A stretch of DNA of 55,799 nucleotides from the NCBI GenBank assembly GCA_016296575.1, contig JAEDJA010000015.1, forward strand, positions 1 to 55,799, written 5' to 3'. This stretch comes from Treponema sp. (GTDB lineage Bacteria > Spirochaetota > Spirochaetia > Treponematales > Treponemataceae). Shown piece by piece: positions 7,915 to 18,200 of the stretch. The position numbers and the translations under genes were made by a program. Below the pieces are notes generated by a model, which was not told the DNA's origin, did not search any database, and worked only from the letters and a program-made list of their open reading frames with translations. Every line of letters begins with the position of its first letter. Position 1 is the first letter of the stretch.

Positions 7915-9513
7915 CTAATCTCTTTTGAACTGAGAAATGAATTTCCAGGCAGCTTCATTTGTGTGGTGACGGCATTCATGAATCTGATTATCAATACTTG
8001 CACAGGCTGTACGGCAAACTCCATCTTCACTGTCATAATAACGAACTGTAAGTACTGAACCTCTGGTTTCATCCTTGAGTTTTTCTATTTTATCTGGAGT
8101 AATTCCAAAAACAGGATCATCCCACTTATCTTTCTCACTGAATTTCAATTCATCAAAATTCTTTTTTAATTTCTGAGTTTTTGCCATATACTTAAGACGG
8201 TCAAGACAAGTTTCAGCCTGGAAAGGAAGTTCAGGAAGATGAGATTTTTCACCACCGGAAATAAAGAGAGGAACAGAAACAGTTTCATTAATTCCGTCAG
8301 AAATACTTTTTCCCCACCAGTTATCTTTTACAGGGAACATGGCACTATGAGGAGCTAAACCTGCAAATACTTCAGGATATTCCTGATACAAATCCCAGGT
8401 TTTCCCAGAGCCCATGGAAAATCCTGTAGCATAAATACGTTTTTCATCAATATTGTAGATAGCTTTTAATTTTTCAATAATCTGTATAACTTCACTTGCA
8501 GGAATATTAAGATGATTATCCAAAGAAACATAAAGGAAGTTGTAACGGTGACAGATTTCCCACCAGCCTGAAACGAATGTAAGGAACATTGAACTGTCTC
8601 CACCACCATGACAACCTACCAGAAGTGGAACAGGTCCATTATCAAAAAGACCTTTATTGTAGTAGGCAAACCATCCTACTTTGTGTTCTGGAACATCTTT
8701 GATCATGCGGTTATCGCTGCCAGTTTTTACTATCATGCTGCCAGGTTCTTCAACCATGTTAAGTTTTTCCCAATCAGGTTCAAATTCCATGATTCCACAC
8801 CACATCTTAAAATCACGGACAAAAGAATAAAAATCTTTTTTGTATTCAGCTTTATCTTTGATAAGAAGATTCTTGCAGTCCTTAAAGCAGCTGTTGATTT
8901 CGTCGGAGTTTCCTACACTAAGAACACCAATATCAGTGCGTTCAACAACAGGTTTTACAGAAAGTCTTTCCATTGAACACATGGCAGCTGTAATTTCACC
9001 AGGTCCCCAAAGGTATTCACCATCAATCTTTTTAAGGAGATTTTTTGCTACATAGTCTGCTGATTCACCGTAAGAATAAATGTCTGCACGGAAAATTGCA
9101 CCACGGATAAAATATCCGTCAAAAGTATGGGTAAAGAAATTGTTTACTTCGGTAATTCCATCGTGATAGTCAGGAGTCATGCGTGTTTCAGCAATAAGTT
9201 CTTTGTAAAGGTCAACAGTTGCATTTTTCCAGCCGCCTTCACAGGTTGGGTAAATAAAAAGTACGCTGGAATCAACTTTAGAAGCAATTTCAGCAAATCC
9301 ACTTTCCTTTGCAAAGGCAACGGCCTGGTCCATTGTACGTTTATTTTCTTCAAAAATGCAAAGCATTGGTGCTCTGAATGTATAATTGTTAGTCTGTCCG
9401 TCAATGTCTGTTGCAGGTACATAAGCTTTAAGGGAAAAGTTTTTGTATGTGTATTCCCAGGTTTTTCCGCCGTCTGCAAGTACTTTAACTTCAGGTCTTT
9501 TTTTCATTGCCAT
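7915..9513 (-). CDS. Two-part alpha/beta hydrolase (esterase/depolymerase-like)
   Basis: A 532-residue cytoplasmic protein. The C-terminal half, from about residue 290, is an alpha/beta hydrolase. CHGGGDSS (301-308) suits an oxyanion-hole strand, and GFSMG (364-368) is the nucleophile elbow with Ser366. A histidine late in the protein (ECRHHTNEAAWKF) is a candidate for the triad. This layout resembles PHB-depolymerase/feruloyl-esterase-like enzymes. The N-terminal half also reads as an alpha/beta fold (APMLCIFEENKRT, DSSVLFIYPTCEGGW) but has no complete elbow, so it may be a degenerate duplicate. There is no signal peptide. AAGGAG sits eight bases before the ATG. Natural substrate unknown. 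Confidence 0.7.
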   Translation of the reverse strand: MAMKKRPEVKVLADGGKTWEYTYKNFSLKAYVPATDIDGQTNNYTFRAPMLCIFEENKRTMDQAVAFAKESGFAEIASKVDSSVLFIYPTCEGGWKNATVDLYKELIAETRMTPDYHDGITEVNNFFTHTFDGYFIRGAIFRADIYSYGESADYVAKNLLKKIDGEYLWGPGEITAAMCSMERLSVKPVVERTDIGVLSVGNSDEINSCFKDCKNLLIKDKAEYKKDFYSFVRDFKMWCGIMEFEPDWEKLNMVEEPGSMIVKTGSDNRMIKDVPEHKVGWFAYYNKGLFDNGPVPLLVGCHGGGDSSMFLTFVSGWWEICHRYNFLYVSLDNHLNIPASEVIQIIEKLKAIYNIDEKRIYATGFSMGSGKTWDLYQEYPEVFAGLAPHSAMFPVKDNWWGKSISDGINETVSVPLFISGGEKSHLPELPFQAETCLDRLKYMAKTQKLKKNFDELKFSEKDKWDDPVFGITPDKIEKLKDETRGSVLTVRYYDSEDGVCRTACASIDNQIHECRHHTNEAAWKFISQFKRD

Positions 9514-9608
9514 AATAAATCTCCTTATTTTTATTTAATAAATATAACTTTGTCACAACTTAGTAAATATGCCTCTCATAGCACAGCCTTCAAGAACAAG
9601 GTCTATTT

Positions 9609-12068
9609 TTATTTTCCAAATACCTCTTTAGCATACTGAACAGTGTTGATTGCGTCTTTTGAGTAACGGTCTGCACCAATCATATCTGCATATTCCTGAG
9701 TAAGAACAGCACCACCAACACAAACCTTAGTTTCAGGGGAAACCTTTCTTAAAAGTTCAATTGTTTCTTTCATGGCAGGAACCGTAGTTGTCATAAGGGC
9801 AGAAAGACCTACCAGTTTAATCTTATTTTTAACGGCACAGTCGGCAATCACTTGTGGAGGAACATCTTTTCCAAGATCAATAACCTGGTAATCATAATTT
9901 TCCAAAAGAACCTTAACAATATTTTTTCCAATATCATGAATATCACCGTGAACTGTTGCAAGAATAATCTTACCTTTAGGTTCACCTTTTTTTCCTGTTT
10001 TTTCAAGATAGGCTTTTATTACTTCAAAAGAAGCTTTTGCAGCCTCGGCACTCATTAATAGCTGAGGGAGGAACATTGTCTTTTTTTCAAAGCCCTTACC
10101 TACAACATCAAGACCTGGTATAAGCATTTCATTGATGATGGTAACAGCTTCAGTAGTTTCAAGTAATTTTTGAGTTATTGAAGCTGCATCGGCTTTAAGA
10201 CCAGAAATTACTGCCTGGGTAAGTGCCTGATAAGATGAAGATGAAGAAGAAGATGAAGAAGATGCTGGTACTGAGGCTGTATTTACAGGAGCTGAAGCTT
10301 CTATATTCTGAGCAAAACCAATATAATCAGCACAGTCTTCATCAAAACCATAAAGAAGACAGTAAGTTTTATAAGCTTTCTGGATCTCAAAAGCTAAAGG
10401 ATTTATAATAGCTGCGGAAAGTCCTTTCTGCATGGAAAGACTGAAAAACTGGCTTGTAACAAATTCACGGTTTGGAAGACCAAAAGAGATATTAGAAACA
10501 CCAAGTACACTTCCAAGTCCGTACTTTACACGGGCAGCTTCAACTGTTTCAAGAGTAGCAATGGCAGCCTTTGTATCACTTGAAACACTCATTGTAAGTG
10601 CATCAATAAGGATGTTTTTTCTTGGAACTCCGTAGCGGTCAGCATTCTCAATAATTTTGTCGATTATTTTTACGCGACCTTCTGTTGTATCAGGAATACC
10701 GTTTTCATCAAGAGTAAGTGCTACAACAACACCGCCGTACTTTTTTACAAGAGGGAAAATGGCATCCATAACCTCCTGTTTTCCGTTGACTGAATTTACA
10801 AGAGCCTTTCCATTATAACGTCTGAGGGCAGCTTCCATAACTTGTGGTGAGCTTGTATCAATTTGAAGCGGGATATCGCTTACACTTTGGAGCTCACTCA
10901 TTACCTTCACCATCATTTCTTTTTCGTCAATTTCGGGAAGTCCAACATTTACATCAAGAATATGAGCTCCAGCTTTAATCTGATCAAGGCCCTGCTGAAT
11001 AATGTAAGGAATGTCATTATTGCGTAAAGCTTCCTTGAATTTTTTCTTTCCTGTAGGATTTATGCGTTCACCAATAAGTTTTGGTTTTTCCTTTCCACCA
11101 ATATTAACGAATTTAGTGTAGCTTGCAACAACTGTAATATTTTTTTCTACAAGTTTTTTAGGCTCCAGACTATTTATGGCTGAAGAAAGTGCCTTAATAT
11201 GTGCAGGAGTTGTTCCACAGCATCCACCAAAAATAAGAGCCCCCTGTTCACCGAATTTTTTCATGCTGGCAGAAAACTCATTTGGACCAACATTATAGAC
11301 AGTCTTTCCACCTGCAGAAACAGGCAAACCGGCATTTGGTTTTACAATAACAGGAAGACTTGAAACTTTAAGCAGTCTTTCTACTGCGTCAGTAAGATCC
11401 TCTGGTCCAAGCCCACAGTTTAAACCATAAGCGGACACACCAAGCCCTTCAAGGATTGCACTCATTACTTCTGGAGTTGCACCTGTAAGAAGTCGGGAGC
11501 TTTTGTCATAAACGTTAGTTGCAAAAATCGGAAGAGCTATTCCGGTTTCAGCCATAGCTTCTTTTGCGGCAATTACACAAGCTTTTGTTTCATAGGCATC
11601 GTTCATGGTTTCAACAAGAACAGCATCTACTTTATAAGGAGAGTTCAATGCAATAAGAATGGAATTCTTAAAAAGCTGAACGGCGTCTTCAAAATCAAGA
11701 TCACCCATTGGTTTTAGCAGTTTTCCACAAGGACCAGCATCGTAGGCTACAAAACAAAGGGCGTTTTCATCTTCACTTTTATAAAGATCTGATGCAGCTC
11801 GTGCATTTTTAATTGCAGCAGGAATAATCTGTTCCAGTTCATCCTGGGTAAATTTTCCCTTATAAGCACCAAAAGTATTTGTACACACGATGTTAGAACC
11901 ACTGGCAAAATAATTGTAATGAAGATCTGTAATTACATCAGAATGAGTAAGATTCCAATATTCAGGAAGTTCTCCAGGCTTTAATCCTTTTTCCTGTAAA
12001 ATACTGCCAGTTCCTCCATCAAGAAAGAGAAATTGTTTACCAATAAGTTCTTTTAGCTCTGCCATCAT
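9609..12068 (-). CDS. metH: Cobalamin-dependent methionine synthase, short form without activation domain
   Basis: Transfers the methyl group of 5-methyltetrahydrofolate to homocysteine through cobalamin. At 819 residues it holds three of the four MetH modules: a homocysteine-binding barrel (about 1-300) with zinc ligands in GLNCG and GGCCGTTP, a pterin-binding barrel (about 330-590; GERINPTGKKKF, LDVNVG), and a B12-binding cap plus Rossmann domain (about 620-819) with the cobalt-ligand motif DIHDIGKN. The reactivation domain of the long enzyme (about 1,200 residues in E. coli) is missing here and is encoded by the preceding gene. A run of ten serines separates the pterin and B12 modules; it is encoded by TCT/TCA repeats at 10233-10262. 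No cobalamin riboswitch is visible upstream. Confidence 0.93.
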   Translation of the reverse strand: MMAELKELIGKQFLFLDGGTGSILQEKGLKPGELPEYWNLTHSDVITDLHYNYFASGSNIVCTNTFGAYKGKFTQDELEQIIPAAIKNARAASDLYKSEDENALCFVAYDAGPCGKLLKPMGDLDFEDAVQLFKNSILIALNSPYKVDAVLVETMNDAYETKACVIAAKEAMAETGIALPIFATNVYDKSSRLLTGATPEVMSAILEGLGVSAYGLNCGLGPEDLTDAVERLLKVSSLPVIVKPNAGLPVSAGGKTVYNVGPNEFSASMKKFGEQGALIFGGCCGTTPAHIKALSSAINSLEPKKLVEKNITVVASYTKFVNIGGKEKPKLIGERINPTGKKKFKEALRNNDIPYIIQQGLDQIKAGAHILDVNVGLPEIDEKEMMVKVMSELQSVSDIPLQIDTSSPQVMEAALRRYNGKALVNSVNGKQEVMDAIFPLVKKYGGVVVALTLDENGIPDTTEGRVKIIDKIIENADRYGVPRKNILIDALTMSVSSDTKAAIATLETVEAARVKYGLGSVLGVSNISFGLPNREFVTSQFFSLSMQKGLSAAIINPLAFEIQKAYKTYCLLYGFDEDCADYIGFAQNIEASAPVNTASVPASSSSSSSSSSYQALTQAVISGLKADAASITQKLLETTEAVTIINEMLIPGLDVVGKGFEKKTMFLPQLLMSAEAAKASFEVIKAYLEKTGKKGEPKGKIILATVHGDIHDIGKNIVKVLLENYDYQVIDLGKDVPPQVIADCAVKNKIKLVGLSALMTTTVPAMKETIELLRKVSPETKVCVGGAVLTQEYADMIGADRYSKDAINTVQYAKEVFGK

Positions 12069-12098
12069 ATTTTCCTAAAAACTTTTAATTACTAAAAA

Positions 12099-12671
12099 TT
12101 AATCTTTAATTCCAATAAAAGCTGTCACCGATTTTTCCGGGGCCATTATTAGATTATCCATAAGTGTAAGTCCTATTTTCTGACATGGAAGAAGTCTGAA
12201 GAAATCCTTCTGTACAGTAAGAGGAACATCTCCATAACCTGGACTAAATCTTGGTTTGGTTTTTCCCTGGTAATCTTTGTTGATTTTTTCATTAAAGGAA
12301 TCAACAAAACTTTCAACGAACATTGCTCCACAAGCCTGCATAATTCCAGCTTTTGCTGCATCTATTCCTTGAGTTCGTCGAATCATGGAGTCTACAAGGG
12401 GACCGATTGTACTGGCAAAAATAATCACCTTGCTGCAGCCTTTAAGATTTACCGTAAGATCTTTTGATGCATCAATTATGTAAGATAGCTGGCTGCGGTC
12501 AAAAACCTGGTAAACCAACTGAGGCTTTAAACAGGAACGCATTTCTGCTCCTGATTCTTCCATCAGTTTTTTTATATTTTCAGGTGGTTCTACTCCACGG
12601 GGAAAACCAGCGTAATACCAAAGCTCCTTTTCTACAAAAGGCACCTGATCACTTTCCATGGAATAAATCAT
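12099..12671 (-). CDS. Methionine synthase activation domain, separate subunit
   Basis: A 190-residue protein matching the SAM-binding reactivation domain of MetH. RFSPGYGD (about 140-147) corresponds to the AdoMet-binding RxSPGY motif, and IGLTLMDNLIMAPEKSVTAFIGI is the usual C-terminal signature. In long MetH this domain reductively methylates oxidised cob(II)alamin; here it should act in trans on the adjacent MetH core. Split pairs of this type are known in Thermotoga and some other anaerobes. Its start overlaps the metF stop by four bases and metH follows after 30 bases, so all three form one unit. Confidence 0.9.
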   Translation of the reverse strand: MIYSMESDQVPFVEKELWYYAGFPRGVEPPENIKKLMEESGAEMRSCLKPQLVYQVFDRSQLSYIIDASKDLTVNLKGCSKVIIFASTIGPLVDSMIRRTQGIDAAKAGIMQACGAMFVESFVDSFNEKINKDYQGKTKPRFSPGYGDVPLTVQKDFFRLLPCQKIGLTLMDNLIMAPEKSVTAFIGIKD

Positions 12672-13516
12672 CCGAAAAGGCTCCTTACAGCTTCGTTGAT
12701 TCTTCTTGCTACATAAGGATTATTCATTGTGTAAAGATGAATACCATCAACACCATTGGTAACCAGATCAACAATCTGATCAATGGCATAGGCTATTCCG
12801 GCATCACGAATTGCTTCAGGGCTGTCACCAAAACGATCCATCATTTTTGTGAATTTTTTTGGAAGCTCTGCATTAGTAAGGCTTACCATTCTTTCAATGG
12901 ATTTTTTGTTTGTACAAGGCATGATTCCAGCTTCAAGTGGAGCACGAACTCCAGCAAGACGAGCCCGTTCATTAAAACGATAGAATTTTTCGTTGTCAAA
13001 AAACAGCTGAGAAATGAAATGTGTAGCACCAGCTTCAGCCTTTGCTTTAAGTGCATCAATATCCTGAAAAAGATCCTGACTTTCAGGGTGAAGCTCCGGA
13101 TAACATGCACCAAAAATTTTAAACTGCCCTTCCTTATCAAAATCCTTAATGAACTGAATAAGATCACAGGCACGGGTAAAATCATTTTTTGGTTCAACAC
13201 CTGGAACACGGTCACCACGTAATGCAAGGATATTTTTTATACCAGCATTTTTAAACTGAGTAAGAACATTATGACAATCTTCTTTAGTCATGTTAATTGC
13301 AGGAAGATGGCAAACACTGTCAACACCGCATACATCTTTAATACGACTTGCAATCTTTAAAGTGTTGTCACAATTGGAAGAACCGCCTGCACCAAAGGTT
13401 ACAGAAATAAAATCCGGTTTAAGATCCTTCAAATCATCAAGAGTACTATAAATACCTTCAATAGGCATATTTTTTTTTGGAGGAAAAACTTCAAAACTGA
13501 AAACTGTCTTTTTCAT
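12668..13516 (-). CDS. metF: Methylenetetrahydrofolate reductase
   Basis: Reduces 5,10-methylene-THF to the 5-methyl-THF used by MetH. The 282-residue protein is the usual size for the bacterial flavoprotein. Diagnostic segments are SFEVFPPK near the N terminus, FISVTFGAGGS, CHLPAINMTK, ILALRGDR (FAD/folate site), GATHFISQLFFD and GIMPCTNKKS. It is first of the methionine trio metF - activation domain - metH. It follows the radical SAM gene by 23 bases, so transcription may begin as far upstream as mfd. Confidence 0.93.
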   Translation of the reverse strand: MKKTVFSFEVFPPKKNMPIEGIYSTLDDLKDLKPDFISVTFGAGGSSNCDNTLKIASRIKDVCGVDSVCHLPAINMTKEDCHNVLTQFKNAGIKNILALRGDRVPGVEPKNDFTRACDLIQFIKDFDKEGQFKIFGACYPELHPESQDLFQDIDALKAKAEAGATHFISQLFFDNEKFYRFNERARLAGVRAPLEAGIMPCTNKKSIERMVSLTNAELPKKFTKMMDRFGDSPEAIRDAGIAYAIDQIVDLVTNGVDGIHLYTMNNPYVARRINEAVRSLFG

Positions 13517-13539
13517 TATTACAGTATATCAAATTAATG

Positions 13540-15204
13540 CTATTTTATGAAGTCGTAAGAAAAATCCTGTTTTATTCTTATTCTGCACTTTTTCTTTGAT
13601 GCATATTTTACAAACTGTTTTATATCTTGAGCTAAAGGACTTGCCGTATCTTCAGGAGCATAATCAAGTGAGATTACAACAGATTTTTCTCCGTCAGTAA
13701 TTTTGGAAAATGCACCATTTAATAAAACAATGCTTTTTACAGCAGAATAATATTGATTCAAACTTTTTTGATTCAACAGTTCACCAATAAAATCCAGCTG
13801 AGTCTTTTCAATCTGATCAAAAGAAGACTTACACGAAAGATCGATTTTTTTTCTTTCAGCCCACAAAGAAAAATTATTTATAAAAACCGAAGGCTCCATT
13901 TTCAAAAATCCACACAAAGCCATAAACCAGGGAACTGCCCTTCCATCATTATAAAAATAGTTACAGGCGGTAGAAAAATCTTGAGCTTTTAAAAGATCTT
14001 CTTGTCCAAATGTAGGAGTACTTAAAATGCGGTACGGGGCCTTCTCCTGAAAAACAAGCCCAAAATCTTTAGCCTGATCAAAAAGCATGGTTCCTGGAAG
14101 TACAGAAAGACAGAAGGTTTCAAGATTATTTGGGTAAAGCTTCAGTGCAAAATCAACGGAAGTAAAAAAGCCTGAAATATTGTCACCAGGAAGACCAAAA
14201 ATAAGATCAAAACCAAAAATTACACCAGCATCATTTAGAAAACCGATATTTCGCGTAAAAACCTGTCTGTCAAAGCTTCGGTTTACATTTTTAAGAACTT
14301 TTTCATTTGTACTTTGTAAACCAAACTGAAGACAACAAGGAATTTTTGTAAAAGCTTTTGCAAGTTCACGATCAATAAATTCAGCTCTTGCTTCAAAATA
14401 ATAAAAGGTATCTGGTGTTTTCCTTGCAATAAGCTTTAATATTTCCAAAGCACGTTTTTTATCAGCATTGTAGGTTGGATCAAGAACAAAAACCTGCCGT
14501 ACTTTTTTCTGGCGGAATAAATCAAGTTCTTTTTCAATTTTTTCCATTGGAAAATATTTTACTTTTTTTGAACCTTTACTCTCAAAACAGTAAGAACATT
14601 TAAAAGGACAGCCTCTGGAAAGTTCCCAAAGTACACCACATTGAAAATCATCAGGATTAATTGTTCCGTCAAGATAAGGACCTGGAAAGCACCAGGACAT
14701 AAGTTCTTCACCAGGAATTTCCTTATTTTCTATAAATTTTCCATCAGCAAAAGCTTCAGATAAAAGGCTATAGATAAGATCTGAATTCTGTTTTTCACCT
14801 TCACCGCTTACAGTATAATCAAAACCTGTCATTCCAAGAGGATTTGCCGTAACTTCAGGACCGCCGCAGATTGTAATACAGTCAGGATTAATTTCTTTTA
14901 AGATTTTACATGCCTCTTCGCTTTCTTTATGATTCCACACATAAACCGAAAAACATGCAAAGTCGATTTTCCCCAAAGGAGAATTTTCAATCATTTTTCG
15001 TGCAATAAGCTTTCCAACAGTCCCCTCTTTTTCTGATTTCACATATTCTTCATCTTCTTTTGAAAGCCAGACCAGTTTTACATCCAGAAGCTCTTTAAGC
15101 CGGGGATCATTTTTTACTGCAGATGCAACACAGGCAGAGCCAAGGGGAATGCTTTGAGGAGAAGTTTCAATAAGCAGCGTAAAAAAAACACAGGATTTTT
15201 TCAT
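13540..15204 (-). CDS. B12-binding-domain radical SAM protein (DUF4080 type)
   Basis: A 554-residue protein. The N-terminal part (about 1-150) is a cobalamin-binding-like Rossmann domain (CFSVYVWN, ITICGGPEVTANP). A radical SAM barrel follows with RGCPFKCSYC carrying the CxxxCxxC cluster ligands. Later segments (FYYFEARAEFIDREL, CLQFGLQSTNEKVL, GFDLIFGLPGD) are typical of this subgroup. The C-terminal about 150 residues match the DUF4080-type tail. The N-terminal domain lacks the DxHxxG His ligand, as in many of this class. The target is unknown. It sits between mfd and metF in an apparent operon, but neither neighbour explains it. Confidence 0.85.
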   Translation of the reverse strand: MKKSCVFFTLLIETSPQSIPLGSACVASAVKNDPRLKELLDVKLVWLSKEDEEYVKSEKEGTVGKLIARKMIENSPLGKIDFACFSVYVWNHKESEEACKILKEINPDCITICGGPEVTANPLGMTGFDYTVSGEGEKQNSDLIYSLLSEAFADGKFIENKEIPGEELMSWCFPGPYLDGTINPDDFQCGVLWELSRGCPFKCSYCFESKGSKKVKYFPMEKIEKELDLFRQKKVRQVFVLDPTYNADKKRALEILKLIARKTPDTFYYFEARAEFIDRELAKAFTKIPCCLQFGLQSTNEKVLKNVNRSFDRQVFTRNIGFLNDAGVIFGFDLIFGLPGDNISGFFTSVDFALKLYPNNLETFCLSVLPGTMLFDQAKDFGLVFQEKAPYRILSTPTFGQEDLLKAQDFSTACNYFYNDGRAVPWFMALCGFLKMEPSVFINNFSLWAERKKIDLSCKSSFDQIEKTQLDFIGELLNQKSLNQYYSAVKSIVLLNGAFSKITDGEKSVVISLDYAPEDTASPLAQDIKQFVKYASKKKCRIRIKQDFSYDFIK

Positions 15205-15219
15205 TTTTACCTATTTCAC

Positions 15220-18200
15220 CTACAAAAGCCGGTTTAGTTTTTCACGAATAAACTCAGATTTTTCTTTAAGTCCAATTTTTCCAAGTTTGATGAAAATAAA
15301 TGTAGGCTGATCTGGTTTAAGATAAATTGTACCTGGGTTGTCATGAATCAATGTCATAAGTTTATCAACTGAAATGTTGGAAACACGTCCAAATTCAATT
15401 TTTACTTCACCCATTCTTTCCTTAATGGAATTAATTTTAAGTTTTTTACAGATAATCCTGATTTCAGCTAAAGCCAGAAGACTTGAAACTTCATCTGGAA
15501 TAGGACCAAAACGGTCATCCAATTCACCAAGAAGATTTTCAAATTCAAAGTCTGTCATTACAGCAGCAATTTTCTTGTAAATTTCCATCTTAATCTGAGG
15601 ATTTGTAATGTAAGAATCCGGAATAAAGCCTGTATATTCCATTTCCATAAGAACATCACTTTGAGCTTCAAAATCCTTGGCCATTGTAAGACGCTGAACG
15701 GCTTCATTCAAAAGACGAACGTACATATCAAAACCAACAGCATAAACATCACCACTCTGATCTTTTCCAAGAAGATTTCCAGCACCGCGGATTTCCATAT
15801 CCTTCATGGCAATTTTAAAGCCTGATCCAAGTTCAGTAAAATCAGAAATAACCTGAAGTCGTTTCATGGCAACTTCAGAAAGTGCCTTGTTCTCCGGATA
15901 CAAAAGATATGCATAAGCTTTACGGTCACTTCGGCCAACTCGTCCACGAAGCTGATAAAGCTGGGAAACACCGTACATATCTGCACGGTCAATAATGATG
16001 GTGTTTACATTGGGAATATCAATGCCGTTCTCAATGATTGTAGTTGCAACAAGCACATGGAAGGCTCCGTTCTTAAAACGATGGAAAATATCATCCAGTT
16101 CATCAGAACTCATCTGGCCATGTGCCGTATCAACAAGAACTTCAGGACAAATCTGTTCAATACGGCGACGAACTTCATAAAGACTTTCAACCCTATTATG
16201 AAGATAGAAAATCTGTCCACCCCGGTCGATTTCCTGTCTTATGGCACGGGCAATCCTGTCTTCTGAATAAGAATCGATAACAGTTTCAATTGGCTGACGG
16301 TTCTGAGGCGGTGTTGTAAGAAGACTCATGTCCCTGATTTTCAAAAGGCTCATGTGCAGTGTACGAGGAATTGGAGTGGCACTCATGGTAAGACAGTCAA
16401 TATTATTTTTGAGCACCTTAAGTTTTTCCTTGTCTTTTACACCGAATCGCTGCTCTTCATCAATAATCATAAGGCCAAGATTCTTAAAAATTACATCCTT
16501 CTGAATAATACGATGAGTTCCAACAAGAACATCAATTTCACCAAGCTGAACTTTCAGAAGAATCTTTTTTGCCTCAGCAGGAGTAACAAATCTTGAAAGT
16601 CGGGCTATACGCACAGGAAAATTTTTGAATCGTTCAATACAGTTGTCATAATGCTGTTCTGCAAGAATTGTTGTTGGAGCAAGGAATGCAACCTGTTTTC
16701 CACCCATAACTGCTTTAAAAGCTGCACGCATGGCCATTTCAGTTTTACCGTAACCTACATCGCCACACACCAGACGGTCCATTGGAGTGGCACTTTCCAT
16801 ATCTCTTTTTATATCTTCAGTTACAGTAATCTGATCAGGAGTGTCTTCATACGGAAAACTTGCTTCAAAAGCGGCCTGCCATTCAGTTTCCTTAGGAAAA
16901 GCAAAACCTACACTGGCCTTTCGTCTTGAATATAGATCAATAAGCTTTTGTGCAATATCTTCAACGGCCTTTGCAACTTTATTCTTGCGGTTTTCCCAGG
17001 ATTTACTTCCAATACGGTCCAGACGAGGATGTTCACCTTCGTTTCCAATGTATCTTTGAACAAGATTTACCTGCTCAATTGGAACAAAGGCATATTCTTC
17101 ATCAGCATATTCAAGCTTTACATAATCTCTTTCATTTCCTAAAGATTTTACACGTTCAATTCCGTGAAATTTTCCAATTCCCCACTGAACATGAACAACA
17201 TAATCACCAGGCTGAAGTTCAACAAAAGTATCAATAGCTTGACTTTTTGCACGGCTTGTTGCTTTAGGCGTATATTTTCTTCTGCCAAAGATTTCATTTT
17301 CCTGAACTATTAAAAGCTTGATTTCAGAAACAGCAAAGCCAGCTGTAAGTGGTGATGAAAGAAGCTTAAGGGGATTTTTTGGTTTATAATTTTCATCTCC
17401 GCAAGTATATTTCTTTAAAATTTCATTGATTCGAAGGCTCTGGTTTTCGTTATCAGCATAAACAAAAATATTCCAGTTATCTTCAATCAGTTTTTCAACT
17501 TCTTCCTTAAAATAATTAAGATTTCCAAAAAAACTTCTTGATGCATCTACATCCAATTGAAAACTGGTCTTTTTTTCTTCAGATTCCCTGGAAACAGTAC
17601 GAAAAAGTAGACTATTTGAGAATTTTTCTACCTGCTTTTCAAAGTCAAGAAGTAACATATGAGGCGGCAAAACAGGAAATTCCAGTCTTGATTTATGATA
17701 CATGGCGGAATACTCTCGTCCAATTGTAAGAACAGCATTGAGCATTTTGTCATAATCATAAAAAAGTATCAGAGAGCGTTCATCAATATAATCTAAAAGA
17801 GTATATTCACGGTTCCATAGAAAATCGTAGAAAAATTCCTCACCTTCACATTCATGACCGCTGGAAAGCTCATTCAGCATTCTTTTTTTATTTTCAAGAG
17901 CTTTTTCCGTAAATGGAAGATGAACACCTCCTGCTCCACCACTAAGAATATCTTTATCAGAAATCTCCTGATTCACAGAACTTTCCTGATATTTTTCCAG
18001 TTCATCTGATGCCTTTTTTACAAGCTCATCTGTCCACACAACTTCTTTCATAGGATAGATAAGAAGATGGTCAATGGAAGAAAGTGTCATCTGATTATCT
18101 TGATCAAAATATTTTAGATTTTCAATCTGATCAAAATCAAAAAGTATTCGAACAGGATTTTCTTCACAGGGAAGAAAAACATCTAAAACTTCACCACGCA

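Noticed and set aside
9127..9639. A 170-residue open frame on the plus strand
   Set aside because: It lies wholly antisense to the alpha/beta hydrolase and metH ends, has no start signal or family features, and its composition is that of a reverse-frame shadow.
10233..10262. The TCT/TCA repeat in metH as a phase-variation switch
   Set aside because: The repeat unit is a codon, so length changes keep the frame and cannot switch the gene off.
12464..13222. A 252-residue plus-strand open frame opposite metF and the activation-domain gene
   Set aside because: Both opposing genes have clear family motifs through this region; the plus-strand product has no recognisable domain and no ribosome-binding site.
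13517..13539. A cobalamin riboswitch for metF-metH
   Set aside because: The gaps before metF (23 bases) and metH (30 bases) are far too short for a B12 riboswitch, and none is seen before the radical SAM gene (15 bases).
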